The notes under the pieces are model-generated. The model was not told the DNA's origin and ran no database searches. It saw only the letters and a program-made list of their open reading frames with translations. Below are positions 44,792 through 55,190 of a stretch of DNA of 64,000 nucleotides, one piece after another (position 1 is the first letter of the stretch; every line of letters begins with the position of its first letter). Made by a program: the position numbers and the translations under genes. Where the stretch lies: positions 55,930,714 to 55,994,713 of the forward strand of contig NC_085857.1 of assembly GCF_034702125.1 (NCBI RefSeq). Reading direction: 5' to 3'. The stretch is from Engraulis encrasicolus (Eukaryota > Chordata > Actinopteri > Clupeiformes > Engraulidae).

Positions 44792-47052
44792 TCAACTTGT
44801 CGGACACAGAACTCTCTCCAGAATGCACCAGTCTACTCGCTAAAGGTCTATCATATGCTCCAACACACCAAGCCAACCCGTTCCAGATGAAAGTGGATCT
44901 ATATCGTTTCTACCGCAACTTACACCTCAAGGCATGGTACCACAACCAGCCCTCTGCGACGGCCAACGCGGTGCTGGAGTCTCCAAACGCACAGGTACTA
45001 AAACCCACTTTCAAACCCAAATCCAAGTTTTTCCCCCACAGTAACAATGCATGTCTGAATGCTTTTGTAAAAAAGGTCAACCACGATGTGGAAAAATTAA
45101 TGGACACTAAACTAAGCACCTATCCCAACCTTTCCCGTGGGGAGTGTGATGCGTTAAAGTGGCTCCAAAATAATGAGAATGTTGTAATTCGACAAGCGGA
45201 CAAAGGGGGCGCTACCATAGTTTGGGGGAAGGAGGCTTACACCCAAGAAGCTCTCAGACAATTGATGAACACCTCTTACTATGCTCCCCTCTCCACTAAC
45301 CCCATGTCACAGGTTAGAGATGACTTAAAAAACATTTTGGATCGGGCATTGGAGCAAAACTGGATTAATGCTAACGAGTACAAATTCCTCCTACCATCTG
45401 ACCCCAAAATAGGCATATTTTATCTTTTGCCAAAAATACACAAGGACCCTCTCTCTCCACCTGGCAGGCCTATCATTAGTGGAGTGGACACTATCACTGA
45501 ACCTACATCTAAGTACATAGATTTCCACATAAAGCCACTCACACAAGCATTGCCAGCATACCTCCAGGACACAACACATGTCTTGAAAAAGTTGGGGGAA
45601 TTAAGTTCTAACTACAACCCTAATTACATACTGGTGACGATGGATGTTGAAGCGCTCTATACAAATATAGATCATTCAGAAGGACTATGTGCTCTTGAAC
45701 ATTACCTGCAAAACAGAATTGATTTGAGCCCCCCTACTGACTTCCTGGTTGAGTTGACACGCTGGACACTTAACAACAACTTTTTCCTGTTTCAGGACAA
45801 GCTGTACAGGCAGGTCATGGGAACAGCAATGGGCGCTGCATATGCTCCAAACTACGCAGGCCTCTATCTGGGACTATGGGAGGAACGGTACGTTCTGAGT
45901 TCTAATAACCCTTACAGACATCATATACAGTACTATGGACGCTACATTGACGACCTCCTCTTTGTGTTCTCTGGCTCTGTCCAACAGCTTAAAGACTTCC
46001 ATTTGTACCTGAACAGCATCAACCACAACATAAAACTCAGCCTGGAGTTCAGTACTACTTCAATCAACTTTCTTGACCTGAACATCTATGTGGACTCGGA
46101 CGGGACTCTTCATACCACCATCTACAGGAAACCTACCGATAGGAACACCATCCTCAGGGCCGACAGCTTTCACCCTAACAGTTTAATCTCAAACATCCCA
46201 TACGGACAATTTCAGAGACTTAGACGAATTTGCGACTCTGACACTGACTTTGAAACTCAATCTGCTGAGATGTATGAAAGATTTAAACAAAGGGGTTACA
46301 AGGACAGAACTCTGAATAGTGCATTGTCTAAATCTAGATCAACAGAACGAACAAACCTTTTCAAACCCAAGCCCAGAAGACCTGTGAGTAACAGAATTTT
46401 TTGCTCTCTACAATACACTAACCAAACCAACAGTATCAAACAAATCATCAAAAACAACTGGGACATTCTACGGAGTGACACCACTCTTGCCCCTGTCTTC
46501 TCTGAGCCTCCGCAATTTGCTGTGAAAAGGGCCCCCACTCTCAAGGATAAGTTGGTCAAAAACTACATTCCGGCCACCAAACCCAAAACTTTCCTTGTGA
46601 AACCCATAGGCACCTTTCAATGCGGAGCCTGTAGACACTGCCCACACATTAACAAGTCTACTACATTCACAAATGCTATGGGTACAAGATCCTTTCATTG
46701 CAAGCATTTTGCCAATTGTAACTCCACCCATGTGGTGTACCGTTTGGACTGCAAATGTGGTTGCTTTTACATTGGCCTCACAAAAAGGAGACTGAGGGAC
46801 AGGTTTGGGGAGCATAAGTATGCAATAAAAACTAAGAACATGAACTACCCCATTGCCAAACATTGTCAGTCCTCCACACAGTGTAACCCCACTGATCTTA
46901 AGGTGATGGTTATTGAAGTAATTCAAAAAAAAAATAGGGGTGGTGATTTCCTGACGACATTGGCCCAGAGAGAATCCTTCTGTATTGACACGTTACAGGC
47001 GGTGTCATTCCCTGGACTTAACGAGGAGCTGGACTTTTCTGTGTTCTTGTAA
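44788..47052 (+). CDS. Penelope-like reverse transcriptase with GIY-YIG endonuclease
   Basis: 754 codons from GTG at 44788; the frame is open further upstream, so the true start is probably earlier. It copies element RNA at a nicked target in the nucleus. Landmarks: ADKGGATIVW at ~138-147; motif A VTMDVEALYTNI at ~283-294 with catalytic Asp; motif B GTAMGAAYAPNYAGL at ~345-359; motif C YIDDL at 386-390; FLDLNI...YRKPTDRN at ~428-453, typical of Penelope RTs. A CGACRHC zinc-finger-like pair sits at 612-618. The GIY-YIG-type nuclease spans ~649-690 (VYRL, FYIGLTKRRLRDRF, EH) and the C-terminus has PGLNEELDF. No internal stops or frameshifts appear within these 754 codons, so the enzyme could be functional if its N-terminus is supplied. 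Flanking inverted terminal repeats carry hammerhead-like motifs. Confidence 0.93.
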   Translation: MINLSDTELSPECTSLLAKGLSYAPTHQANPFQMKVDLYRFYRNLHLKAWYHNQPSATANAVLESPNAQVLKPTFKPKSKFFPHSNNACLNAFVKKVNHDVEKLMDTKLSTYPNLSRGECDALKWLQNNENVVIRQADKGGATIVWGKEAYTQEALRQLMNTSYYAPLSTNPMSQVRDDLKNILDRALEQNWINANEYKFLLPSDPKIGIFYLLPKIHKDPLSPPGRPIISGVDTITEPTSKYIDFHIKPLTQALPAYLQDTTHVLKKLGELSSNYNPNYILVTMDVEALYTNIDHSEGLCALEHYLQNRIDLSPPTDFLVELTRWTLNNNFFLFQDKLYRQVMGTAMGAAYAPNYAGLYLGLWEERYVLSSNNPYRHHIQYYGRYIDDLLFVFSGSVQQLKDFHLYLNSINHNIKLSLEFSTTSINFLDLNIYVDSDGTLHTTIYRKPTDRNTILRADSFHPNSLISNIPYGQFQRLRRICDSDTDFETQSAEMYERFKQRGYKDRTLNSALSKSRSTERTNLFKPKPRRPVSNRIFCSLQYTNQTNSIKQIIKNNWDILRSDTTLAPVFSEPPQFAVKRAPTLKDKLVKNYIPATKPKTFLVKPIGTFQCGACRHCPHINKSTTFTNAMGTRSFHCKHFANCNSTHVVYRLDCKCGCFYIGLTKRRLRDRFGEHKYAIKTKNMNYPIAKHCQSSTQCNPTDLKVMVIEVIQKKNRGGDFLTTLAQRESFCIDTLQAVSFPGLNEELDFSVFL

Positions 47053-47270
47053 ATAATGAAAAAAACTGTAAATTCTGAACTGTACCCCTGTTGAAGCCCT
47101 GTGCTGTTCTCCTGATGTATGATTGGCACTCCTGCCCTAGGTATCCCTATGTAGTTGTTTGACAGTGTCTATGTCCCGGGCTCTACTGTTTTCTGTGATG
47201 ACCAGAGTTGCTTTGTACATTGCTTTTGTCTTAAACTATAATTCGTCTTAAAGTTAATCATGGGGTGTCT

Positions 47271-47531
47271 TTCTTGATGTGCTTTTTTACATTTTTATTT
47301 TTTTTGTCACTTTGTTCTGTGTTATGTGTCTAATAGTGTAGCGACAGGCTCTTGTCACGTGATGTGGTCACCTGTCTTGAGATTATTAAGGACTCACCTG
47401 TTTGCTTCACTTTTTAATTAGCCCTGAAGAAGGTCGGTACGCGACCGAAACGCGTCGGCTTTATGGTGTCCATGTATTAAATAAAGGACTTTTAATATTG
47501 ACTTCAGAGTGCCTCGGCCCCTCTCTCTCTA
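47271..47531. repeat. Right inverted terminal repeat of the Penelope-like element
   Basis: Inverse of 44145-44416, differing by a few bases and by the length of an A/T run. It holds an AATAAA word (47480-47485) downstream of the hammerhead-like motif that could serve the element's RNA. Confidence 0.88.
47420..47460 (+). ncRNA. Hammerhead-ribozyme-like motif in right terminal repeat
   Basis: The order matches a hammerhead: stem I AGCC...GGCT, core CTGAAGA (47424-47430), stem II GGTCG/CGACC with a 5-nt loop, core GAAA (47447-47450), then a minimal stem III ending in GTC as cleavage site (47456|47457). Penelope-like elements are known to carry hammerheads with very short stem III. One extra A (47431) between CTGAAGA and stem II, a 2-nt stem III loop and a 4-bp stem I are non-ideal, so cleavage activity is uncertain. 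Confidence 0.55.
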
Positions 47532-47699
47532 GATAATTGTCAAAAAATGTTACGGCATAAACGTAAAAAAACGACAACATACCAGTTAAAATGAGTAGGC
47601 CTAAGTACATTTTATTTATGAAGCACATCTGAAAACAGCAAAAAAAAAAAAAACAGTTGATTTACATACTAGATTACTAGATAGGCCTACTAGATACAT

Positions 47700-48059
47700 T
47701 ACTAGAGAGAGAGAGAGAACGCGCTCCTATGCAGTGTTAATATAGCGATTTCACTTCTCTCTCTCGCTCTTAGTGTTTTTGTTTTTGTTTTACTGTAGCC
47801 ATGGACTTAACACGGGTGCAGGGGTTCTATAATGTTTTCCGACACTGTTATTTTTTCTGCCTCATGCGCGAACTATTTATTGTCATTCAGTTTGTGCCAT
47901 TATAGGCCTAGGACACACGGGAATAATAGGATATAAAATAGGCAGCCTGACTGGATCGATGGACGATTTCCAACAATAAAAGACAGGCTATGAAACAAAA
48001 TAGGCAGCTACCAGCTTATTCAATTAATAAAACTATAGCCCAAGAACATTGCCTCGCCG

Positions 48060-48118
<59 letters not shown>

Positions 48119-48540
48119 GTCCTATGCAGTGTTAATGTAACGATTTAACTTCTCTCTCTCTCTCTTTACTGTAGCCATGGACTTAACACAGGTGCATGGG
48201 TTCTGTAATGTTTTCAACACTGTTATATGCATAGTGCTCTGGCTCATGCGCAAACTTTGTTGTCATTCAGAATCAGAAACATCAAAGGGGCGGCAGACAG
48301 CTTTCTCTTGTTGCTGGTGCTTCGCATCTAAAAAGTTACCGCCCAAGAACATTGCCTCGCCGGGCAGAGAGAGCGAGAGAGAGCGCGCTCCTATGCAGTG
48401 TTAATGTAACGATTTAACTTCTCTCTCTCTCTCTCTCTTTACTGTAGCCATGGACTTAACACAGGTGCATGGGTTCTTTAATGTTTTCAACACTGTTACA
48501 TAAGCCTAGTGTTCTGGTTCATGCCGAACTTTGTTGTCAA
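47700..48540. repeat. Three diverged tandem units with (GA)n and (CT)n tracts
   Basis: CTGTAGCCATGGACTTAACA starts near 47795, 48170 and 48443, each followed by GGTTCT(A/G/T)TAATGTTTTC and ACACTGTTA. GA tracts (47705-47719, 48063-48115, 48366-48382) and CT tracts precede the units. The ATG frame shared by the units is not conserved as protein. Confidence 0.8.
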
Positions 48541-48948
48541 AAAATGTAAGGGCGTAAACGTAGGCTAAATTGTCAAAAAATGTAACGACGTAGGCCTAAT
48601 CGTAAAAACAACAACAACATACCAGTAAAAACGAGTAAGTACATTTTATTTATAGATTTACATGTTTAAATCAACAAAAAACAAAACTTAACAGCTGATT
48701 TAGGCCTATTTAAATAGGCTAGACAAAACCGTTAAAATGAACATATTTAAATAGACAAAACCGTTAAAATGAGCATTAAAAAAGCTGATTCTAAGAAAAC
48801 CCGCATTAAAAAAGCTGATTACATTTCTAATATAGGCAGACTGAAGGGACCTTTAGTTGAAACCTAAGGATCTTTAGTTCAATTTTAATGACCTTTCGTA
48901 GGCTTTTGCGGTAGACGGACCGTCCTCGACTAAAGATCCCCTGCCTTA

Positions 48949-48989
48949 TACTAATGGTCCAACGTTTTGTTCGAATGGTCCCCTCTCAA
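48949..48989. repeat. 41-bp perfect inverted repeat, right arm
   Basis: Exact inverse of 38846-38886, 10.1 kb away. Sequence just inside contains repeated (A/G)ACCTTTAGTT/GATCTTTAGTT words. Confidence 0.9.
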
Positions 48990-49010
48990 GAATCCATTCG
49001 ACGAAAAGAC

Positions 49011-52000
49011 CTGTACCCGCGACAATGACAGTTTGCTATAGCTAGGCGAGCATTCCCTTCCTTGCCACGACTAGGCAGACGTTGTGGTTTGCTAACAGAA
49101 CTGGCATGCAGCATGTACACAGAGAGGAGAATGAGACAGCCACGAGATAACAGAGAACGGGTAAAATTAGCAGCGAGAACAAATTGCAACGGTTGATTCA
49201 TTGGTGCAGTAGAGGGCCTGGGCATGCCTACGAGAGCAGAGAGGTTAACTGGAACTTGTGCATGGTTAAAGGGTTGGATACTCGTGTCGAATTTTGTCAA
49301 TTCATCAATTTCGTCCTCCTACTTCAGATAGTAGAGTCATGCTTGGCACGAAAAAGAAAAAACGATCATAAGTTATGCAATTGTAATAGTTTGAAATAAA
49401 ATGCACTTAGGTAGGTGCGCCCTTAAAATGTAGACAAGCGTGTGGCTAGTTAATGCTTTGTACGCATGTTGATACCCCCAAAAGAATCCCGGGCCCATTT
49501 GCATGACGACAACTAAGTGAGCCACGGGAAGCCATGCACCACGAAGCAGTTAAAAGCGGCGTCGCGCGGGTTTCCAGGCAGCGGCGCAGTGCTGATTGAA
49601 TTAACCTATGAGACGGAGGAAAGAGAGGGACAGATACTACACTATGTGTAACCAAGTGGTAAGGACAGGAGAGTTTTAAACTCTAAATTTCACAGTTTTT
49701 CTTACTAAATAGACTACGCCACCCTGGGATAAGAATGGGAACTACAGCCCAGGGACTGTATGAAAACCTTAGATTTGACCCCCACACAAGTTCTGTTGCA
49801 TTAACGAGGAAACGTGGATTCCGTAACAAAATATAAAAATCCGGACAATTTAAAATATTTCCCACCACAATGCACACACACACTCACACACACACTCACA
49901 CAAATCGGTACAAAAGGGAGGGTTCTCAAATACAGGGCAGGTGCACCCAAGAGGGGGGAATTATACTAAGCCCCCTGTATAGGCCTTGGATAAGTACACA
50001 CAAACACTCGTGCCCATGCACACACTAAGTGAAGGTGAATTATTGCACTCACACACAGGTAACACTGCACTGCACTGCAATTCACTGCACACCACGTGAC
50101 CGGACCCACCACCAGGGGGGAAGAGGACCTCCCTCTGGGATTACCTGCACCTGTTAACAGAAAAGGAAAGGGTAAATGAAGGGGTAATCAAGGGCCTGCC
50201 ACTTGCCCAGCAAATAAAGACAAACAAAATGAAATAAACTGAATTGCAGGGCCCACCAGCAAAATCTAACTCGCCACAGAAAGAGGTTGCTACAGGCGAG
50301 AGCAGGACTGATGAGAATTAGTAACGACACTCAGGCCAGGGGCATTGGTTTAGGCTACAAGCCGTGCACATTCAGTAGTTATAGAAACAAAAACAAAATA
50401 ATTCAAATTGAAGTTCTCAAGTCAAAAGAAAATAATCAAACAAAAGAAAGAAACATCCCTCAAAGAAAATGTACAAAATAAACAAATTAATCGTGCTCTC
50501 ACCACGACATAACAGGACACTCACTCACACAGACTACATTCACGCACACACTGAACTCGGCCACCTGCGCCACCTGCGCAAGTTAACTTATGCTGGGCTG
50601 CTGAATGCTTTCGGAGTGATAGCCCTCGGATGACCAGACACTGCGACGCGTCAGTCCAAGCACGTATCGAGGGGGGACAAAACAGCAGCAATTCAGAGCG
50701 AACCGGGAGTCTGCAGCTACACCCAGGCGCCTACAAATACAGAGGATAATGCGATGTAACTGGGCTATTGTACCAATTTTACAACGTGATGAAAAGTTGA
50801 AGCGGTATACTCACGTTCCACAGCAGCAGAGGAGGAGAGGAGGGAGACAATAAAGGCCGACGAGTCAGAGGAAACTCAAACCCACGCTACAACAAAATAC
50901 ATCGGTTAGACCCGAGTCAAACAAATCAAAATGTTAGCGAACGTGTGCAGTCATTTGAGTGGCCTACCTGAGCCAGAAGGAGAGAGCTCTCGGAGCTTTG
51001 GTAGATGAACAGGGTAGCCAACAAACAGCTGATGGCACCGGTAGATACACTTGTACGAGGCGGAGAGCGTGTCACGCCAAGTTGAATTTGGCAACAGATC
51101 GGAGTGCAAAGAGTAGACCAGAATAGAATGCACGTTTGGATGGACAAAGGAAAGCACGTTGACCGACAGCTATTCCTCCTAGCTTGCGAAAAGCCGGCGT
51201 CTCAGCTGGAGTGAAATCAGCTGTGAGATCAGCTGATAGGTCGGTGTGACGTGATGACGCACGCACCGCAAATGAAAAGGGAACGTCAAAGCCCACTTTG
51301 CTACACTATGCATCGGAGGTGGAAAGGGCTCCAGCTGCAAACGTAGATGCGATAATTCCGACAGCCGTGTACTCAGAACATGCAGCGTGCAATCGTTAGT
51401 GAACCTAGAGCGAAAGAACATGGCAATTATCAACACATCGTTTTAATGTGTGGTTAATCACACTGATTAGGCTACTGCGCAGAGTCCCGGCAATGGACAG
51501 AGCTAATTAGCATGCCACACAGAGAGAGAGAAACATGGGTGCCGGCATGCGAAACCACGGCACAAAGTCTCTGAATCATGAGCGAAAAGCAGAACGTGCT
51601 ACAGCCACAGCTATGAACATTTGAAGCCATTTACCTAGGAGCCGGAATACCCACGTCTACAAAATGATATATCTAAACCTCAAGTTATGCCAAAGTATTT
51701 TCAAGCATAAAACAACGAAGGCAGCTGACCAGAGAGCCAGCAGCCAGGTCTAAATAGAAGGACTGAGGGCCATGAAGGCCTAACACCGCAATTCGATGCG
51801 AAGGCAACAGAAAAACGCGAAAGGACAAGAATTAACATGAAATACAGCTTCGCCAAACTGAAGTAGTCAATAAATCAAAGTCAAGACAATAAATAGACGA
51901 AAATAAAAACTAGGGGGAAAATCTGACCCTACACTATGATCATGAAATAAATAAAATCGTTCTGTAGATATAGCCTGTTGGTTCACGTCATTAATCAAGT

Positions 52001-52546
52001 AGGCCTAATGCCACTGCGCCAGCGAATAACTCCACCAGCACTACACCAAAGACCCCGGTGGGCAACCTCACCAGAAACAGATAAGTAGGCCTACACTGAC
52101 TACACAAAATGTAGCAGTCAACAATGAGCCGCTCCCGTAGAGATAACGAGCCGATCCTTAGGAACGAGAACCCCGTGAGTAAATTGCATGACTAAAATAG
52201 AGGTCGAGAGTCGACAGTAGGCTACACATAACGCACCGTGACGTATAACACATTGCCACCACGCCACGAAGGCTACAGACCAGTGCACAAGCGCTCAGTC
52301 AATCGACAACCAGATGAACCAGTTATGAATATTTCTAGGTCGGCGAGGAGGACACAAGACCACTAGTAACTCGTTACAGGGGGCACTCCACAAGTTAACT
52401 AAGCAGTCAGAGGGGAGATACAGCGGCAACGGGAAACGAGACATAAGAAGATAGTAAACGCATGACTATAAACTGAGAACCAATAGCCTAGGTTGATGAA
52501 AGCAATGCATTTTAAGCGACAATGAGGGCAAGCCTCGCTGACTTAC
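49011..52546. other. Unannotated, gene-poor sequence
   Basis: Short open frames on both strands overlap in different frames and look like nothing known. Short CACACACTCACACA runs occur near 49870-49905. No RNA gene or clear repeat seen. Confidence 0.45.
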
Positions 52547-52726
52547 GCACATGTGATCACAAAAAGCACGCGCTGCCAACCTTCCTAGACCAACTGTCCC
52601 TGCGGGCGTCCGAACCAGAAGTCGATGTGATAGTAGGACAGGGCGCATAATGATAGAGAGGAAAAACGTAGCACCGGCGAAACCACTCAAGTGTAATGAA
52701 GACACCGAAGCCAGCTTCCCAGACAT
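52547..52726 (-). other. Exon-like segment with strong donor (tentative)
   Basis: On the minus strand an ATG-started frame (52726 down) runs to a consensus donor, exon|GTAAGT, at 52546-52541. The predicted N-terminus is hydrophobic and Arg/Leu-rich with few acids (LLSHRLLVRTPAGTVGLGRL), as seen in mitochondrial presequences. No matching downstream exon was identified. Confidence 0.2.
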
Positions 52727-52892
52727 GGCGAGATCCTAGAACTGAATCGAAAATAGCCTCGAGGACAAGCGAAACGGTACGGGAGCCTTCGATTAAGGGC
52801 GTGAGTGGAGTAATGGGAGAGGTGACAGCACGATAATGCTCCTGAAACTACGATAAAGGAAACATTTAACCGCAGTAAACAAAGTTTTGGCG

Positions 52893-53037
52893 GGCGCAGA
52901 TTTCGGACCGGCCATGCCTAAAGCCAGCAAGAAAGGAGAGTTAGACACGTCACTATAAAGGATATGGCAGCCGCTGATTGGCTCTGCGAAATGCACAGGT
53001 GCTCTGAGTCTTCCTGGCAGAACTAACCCAGGCTACA
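52893..53037. repeat. Right half of the 345-bp element, second copy
   Basis: Near-identical to 34610-34747, including the inverted end GAGTCTTCCTGGCAGAACTA and ~13 bp beyond it (CAGGCTACAT). The plus strand has a TATAAA word and the minus strand a CCAAT word within it; either may be chance. Confidence 0.88.
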
Positions 53038-53252
53038 TGCCTACACAGTGCGCGGTGTTTAATGCACTTTTGGTTTTGGTTTGTTTATGCAACTCCAGGT
53101 AGATATCAGTTGCTTGCAGTAGGCTAACTGTTGCAGTTGTCAGTGAAGCCACATTAGTTTCCCCCTTTTTTGGCACTAGGCAGTGAGGAAATATTCGTGA
53201 GAAGTCTGTAGGCTACCATCCACTTTACATGGGACACCATTAAGTGAATGAA

Positions 53253-53829
53253 ATGGGGCACCTAAGTCACGCCCTTCTACTTCCGATACATGGGGCAGGA
53301 GCTCGCAAAATTTTGAATGCGAGTCAATGGAGCGAGTCAAGCTAAATCCTCATCCCGTTTGGCATGTGCTCCGGATTTCACATATGATGACCGTGAATTT
53401 GAAAGGTTTGGATTTGCGTCGTAAGACCACTCATTTTCGGCACGCAAGAAACGTTATTTTAGCTTTTGTGCAAAACTGTGTTGGAGACTACACTTGCGCC
53501 TCGCATATCTGACGTGAACCGAGGCACAGCCAACCCTACCGCTGCACCGTGGCTTAAGTGGCTGCACGTCGGACATGCGACGTCTGTTGTGTAGTCCAAA
53601 TAATTACATATTTTTGCACATTCACAACTCAAAAATCGCTTGCCAAGTGAAGTCAACAAGCACACCATTGGTTGTTATTAATTCTGAGGCACAGCATATG
53701 TGTGATTCACGGGGAAATGCGAGGTGGGTGGGAAAATAGCTTTGATCAGTCCATTACAACCCAGTCAAAAGTTTTTCCGTTGCCAGCCCCAGAAGCCGCC
53801 CGGAAGGGGTGGAGACTTAGGTGCCCCAT
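53253..53829. mobile_element. Inverted-repeat MITE-like element, 577 bp
   Basis: Left end ATGGGGCACCTAAGTCACGC and right end GAGACTTAGGTGCCCCAT are imperfect inverted complements. No clear target duplication and no coding sequence. Confidence 0.65.
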
Positions 53830-55020
53830 AGCCTAGGGTAAAGAGATGTCAAGGCTATAACCTAGGCCTACAATTTGAAACGGTGATGACATTTAAAACC
53901 GAGTCAAACGGCCATAGACAGCATTGTAATGAAGGGTGTCGTAACGGCAGCTGGAAAGAGATGGAACTTTAATTTAAAGTTCAAAGTTCAAAGTACTTTA
54001 TTTGCCATTTGTGCATAAACTAGTAGTCCAAGCACATAGGAACTCTTGTGCAGGCCCTCTGAGTCAACAAATACACACATTCACAACGACATTCTGGCTT
54101 CAAACTCGCCCTGCTGCTTCCCTATTTAACTTTAGGACTAAAATTATTCAACCGTTTCCACAGTAACGACCAAACTAATCACAGTTCCTGCAGCGGTAAA
54201 GCCAGGACTGCAAGTGTGAGCGAAATCAGCACAACAGTATAAAGGAATAATAAACAGTAACGGAAATACCGACGTGACCTGAAAAGTGGGCGGAATTGGG
54301 AGCCTTTTGCCGGTGAATTGCGCTGAAGCTAGCCTACATTGTGAACATGCTGGACGTTATCGCCAAATTACGATAGAAAGAGCAACCAATGTTAGCTAAT
54401 ATTGCTCATTACCTCATCTGCACAGTTGCCGCTACCCAAAAATATACGATGGCATAATTAAATAGTATTTGAAATAGTGATATCACGTTTTCAGTGAAGT
54501 GGACGGATTTTGGCGACCTATGCTGCAGGTATTCCACACACCTGTGTTCCGTCTTTGGATGATGTGCAATGAATAAGACACACAACACAAACCTATTTCA
54601 CCCCTTTATTTTATTTCCATAAGAGCATTTCAAGGTGGAAGTGTCGAGGAGGACACACGTCAATTTGCATTTTGACATCCGAAATCTGAACTGTCATCCA
54701 ACTGAACTGTCCATTCAATTGCACTCTAGAGGCGTAATTCACTCTCAAACTCGGATGGTCTCCGAAAGGGGCGTTCACCTGACGTCAACAGGATACCGGA
54801 AAACAACGGGCCGGACTTATCTCCTTCTCTATACCATTCTCTGTTTCTGACCTCCTACTTGCTGAAATGCATTGGAACGCACGTTGAAGCGGAATGTTCA
54901 ACTCGCAAGCTGGGGCAAAATCGAAGCAAACCAACTTCGTTCCTCTTACTATCGTGATGTCATCGGGCCACGTGTACATAATGGTTTTGATTCCCGAATT
55001 ATTAATTATCAAACGAATTT
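53830..55020. other. Unannotated sequence
   Basis: A short AAAGTTCAAAGTTCAAAGT direct repeat near 53980 precedes TACTTTATTTGCCATTTGTG, a phrase common in fish dispersed repeats. No gene recognised. Confidence 0.4.
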
Positions 55021-55023
55021 TCC

Positions 55024-55190
55024 GGCCCTGTCATGGCCAAACAGTAGGGCACTCATCTACCATGCGGCTGACCCGGGCTCGATGCCCTGCCCGGGTGCTT
55101 TGCCGTCCCTTCCCCGTATCTCTCTCTCCACTTGCGTCCTGTCACCACCATCACTGTCCTACCATAAATAAAGTAGAAAAAAATATATGT
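55024..55190 (+). mobile_element. tRNA-derived SINE
   Basis: A head with B-box-like GGCTCGATGCC (55076-55086) inside CCCGGGCTCGATGCCCTGCC, then a pyrimidine-rich body (CCCCGTATCTCTCTCTCC, TTGCGTCCTGTCACC) and an A-rich tail AATAAAGTAGAAAAAAA. This order matches a widespread family of fish tRNA SINEs. The A box is poorly preserved. Confidence 0.65.

Larger units (their letters stand above)
44145..47531 (+). mobile_element. Near-complete Penelope-like retroelement with inverted terminal repeats
   Basis: A ~3.4-kb unit whose ends, 44145-44416 and 47271-47531, are inverted copies of each other. Between them lie a coiled-coil/basic upstream frame and an RT with a GIY-YIG domain. CTAGATAATTGTCAAAAAAT occurs at ~44046-44065 and ~47529-47548 and is a plausible ~20-bp target duplication; the ~80 bp between it and the left arm would then be 5' tail. 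The RT motifs, the CxxC pair and GIY-YIG order fit the Neptune-like group best. Arms and coding region look little decayed, so the insertion is probably recent. Confidence 0.9.

Noticed and set aside
48177..48404. 75-codon frame from ATGGACTTAACACAGG
   Set aside because: The same start occurs in three tandem units, but the frame is not kept and it runs into a GA microsatellite.
34748..53025. 18-kb LTR retrotransposon
   Set aside because: The two ends carry different halves of the short element, not two copies of one LTR, and no gag-pol with a primer-binding site was found.
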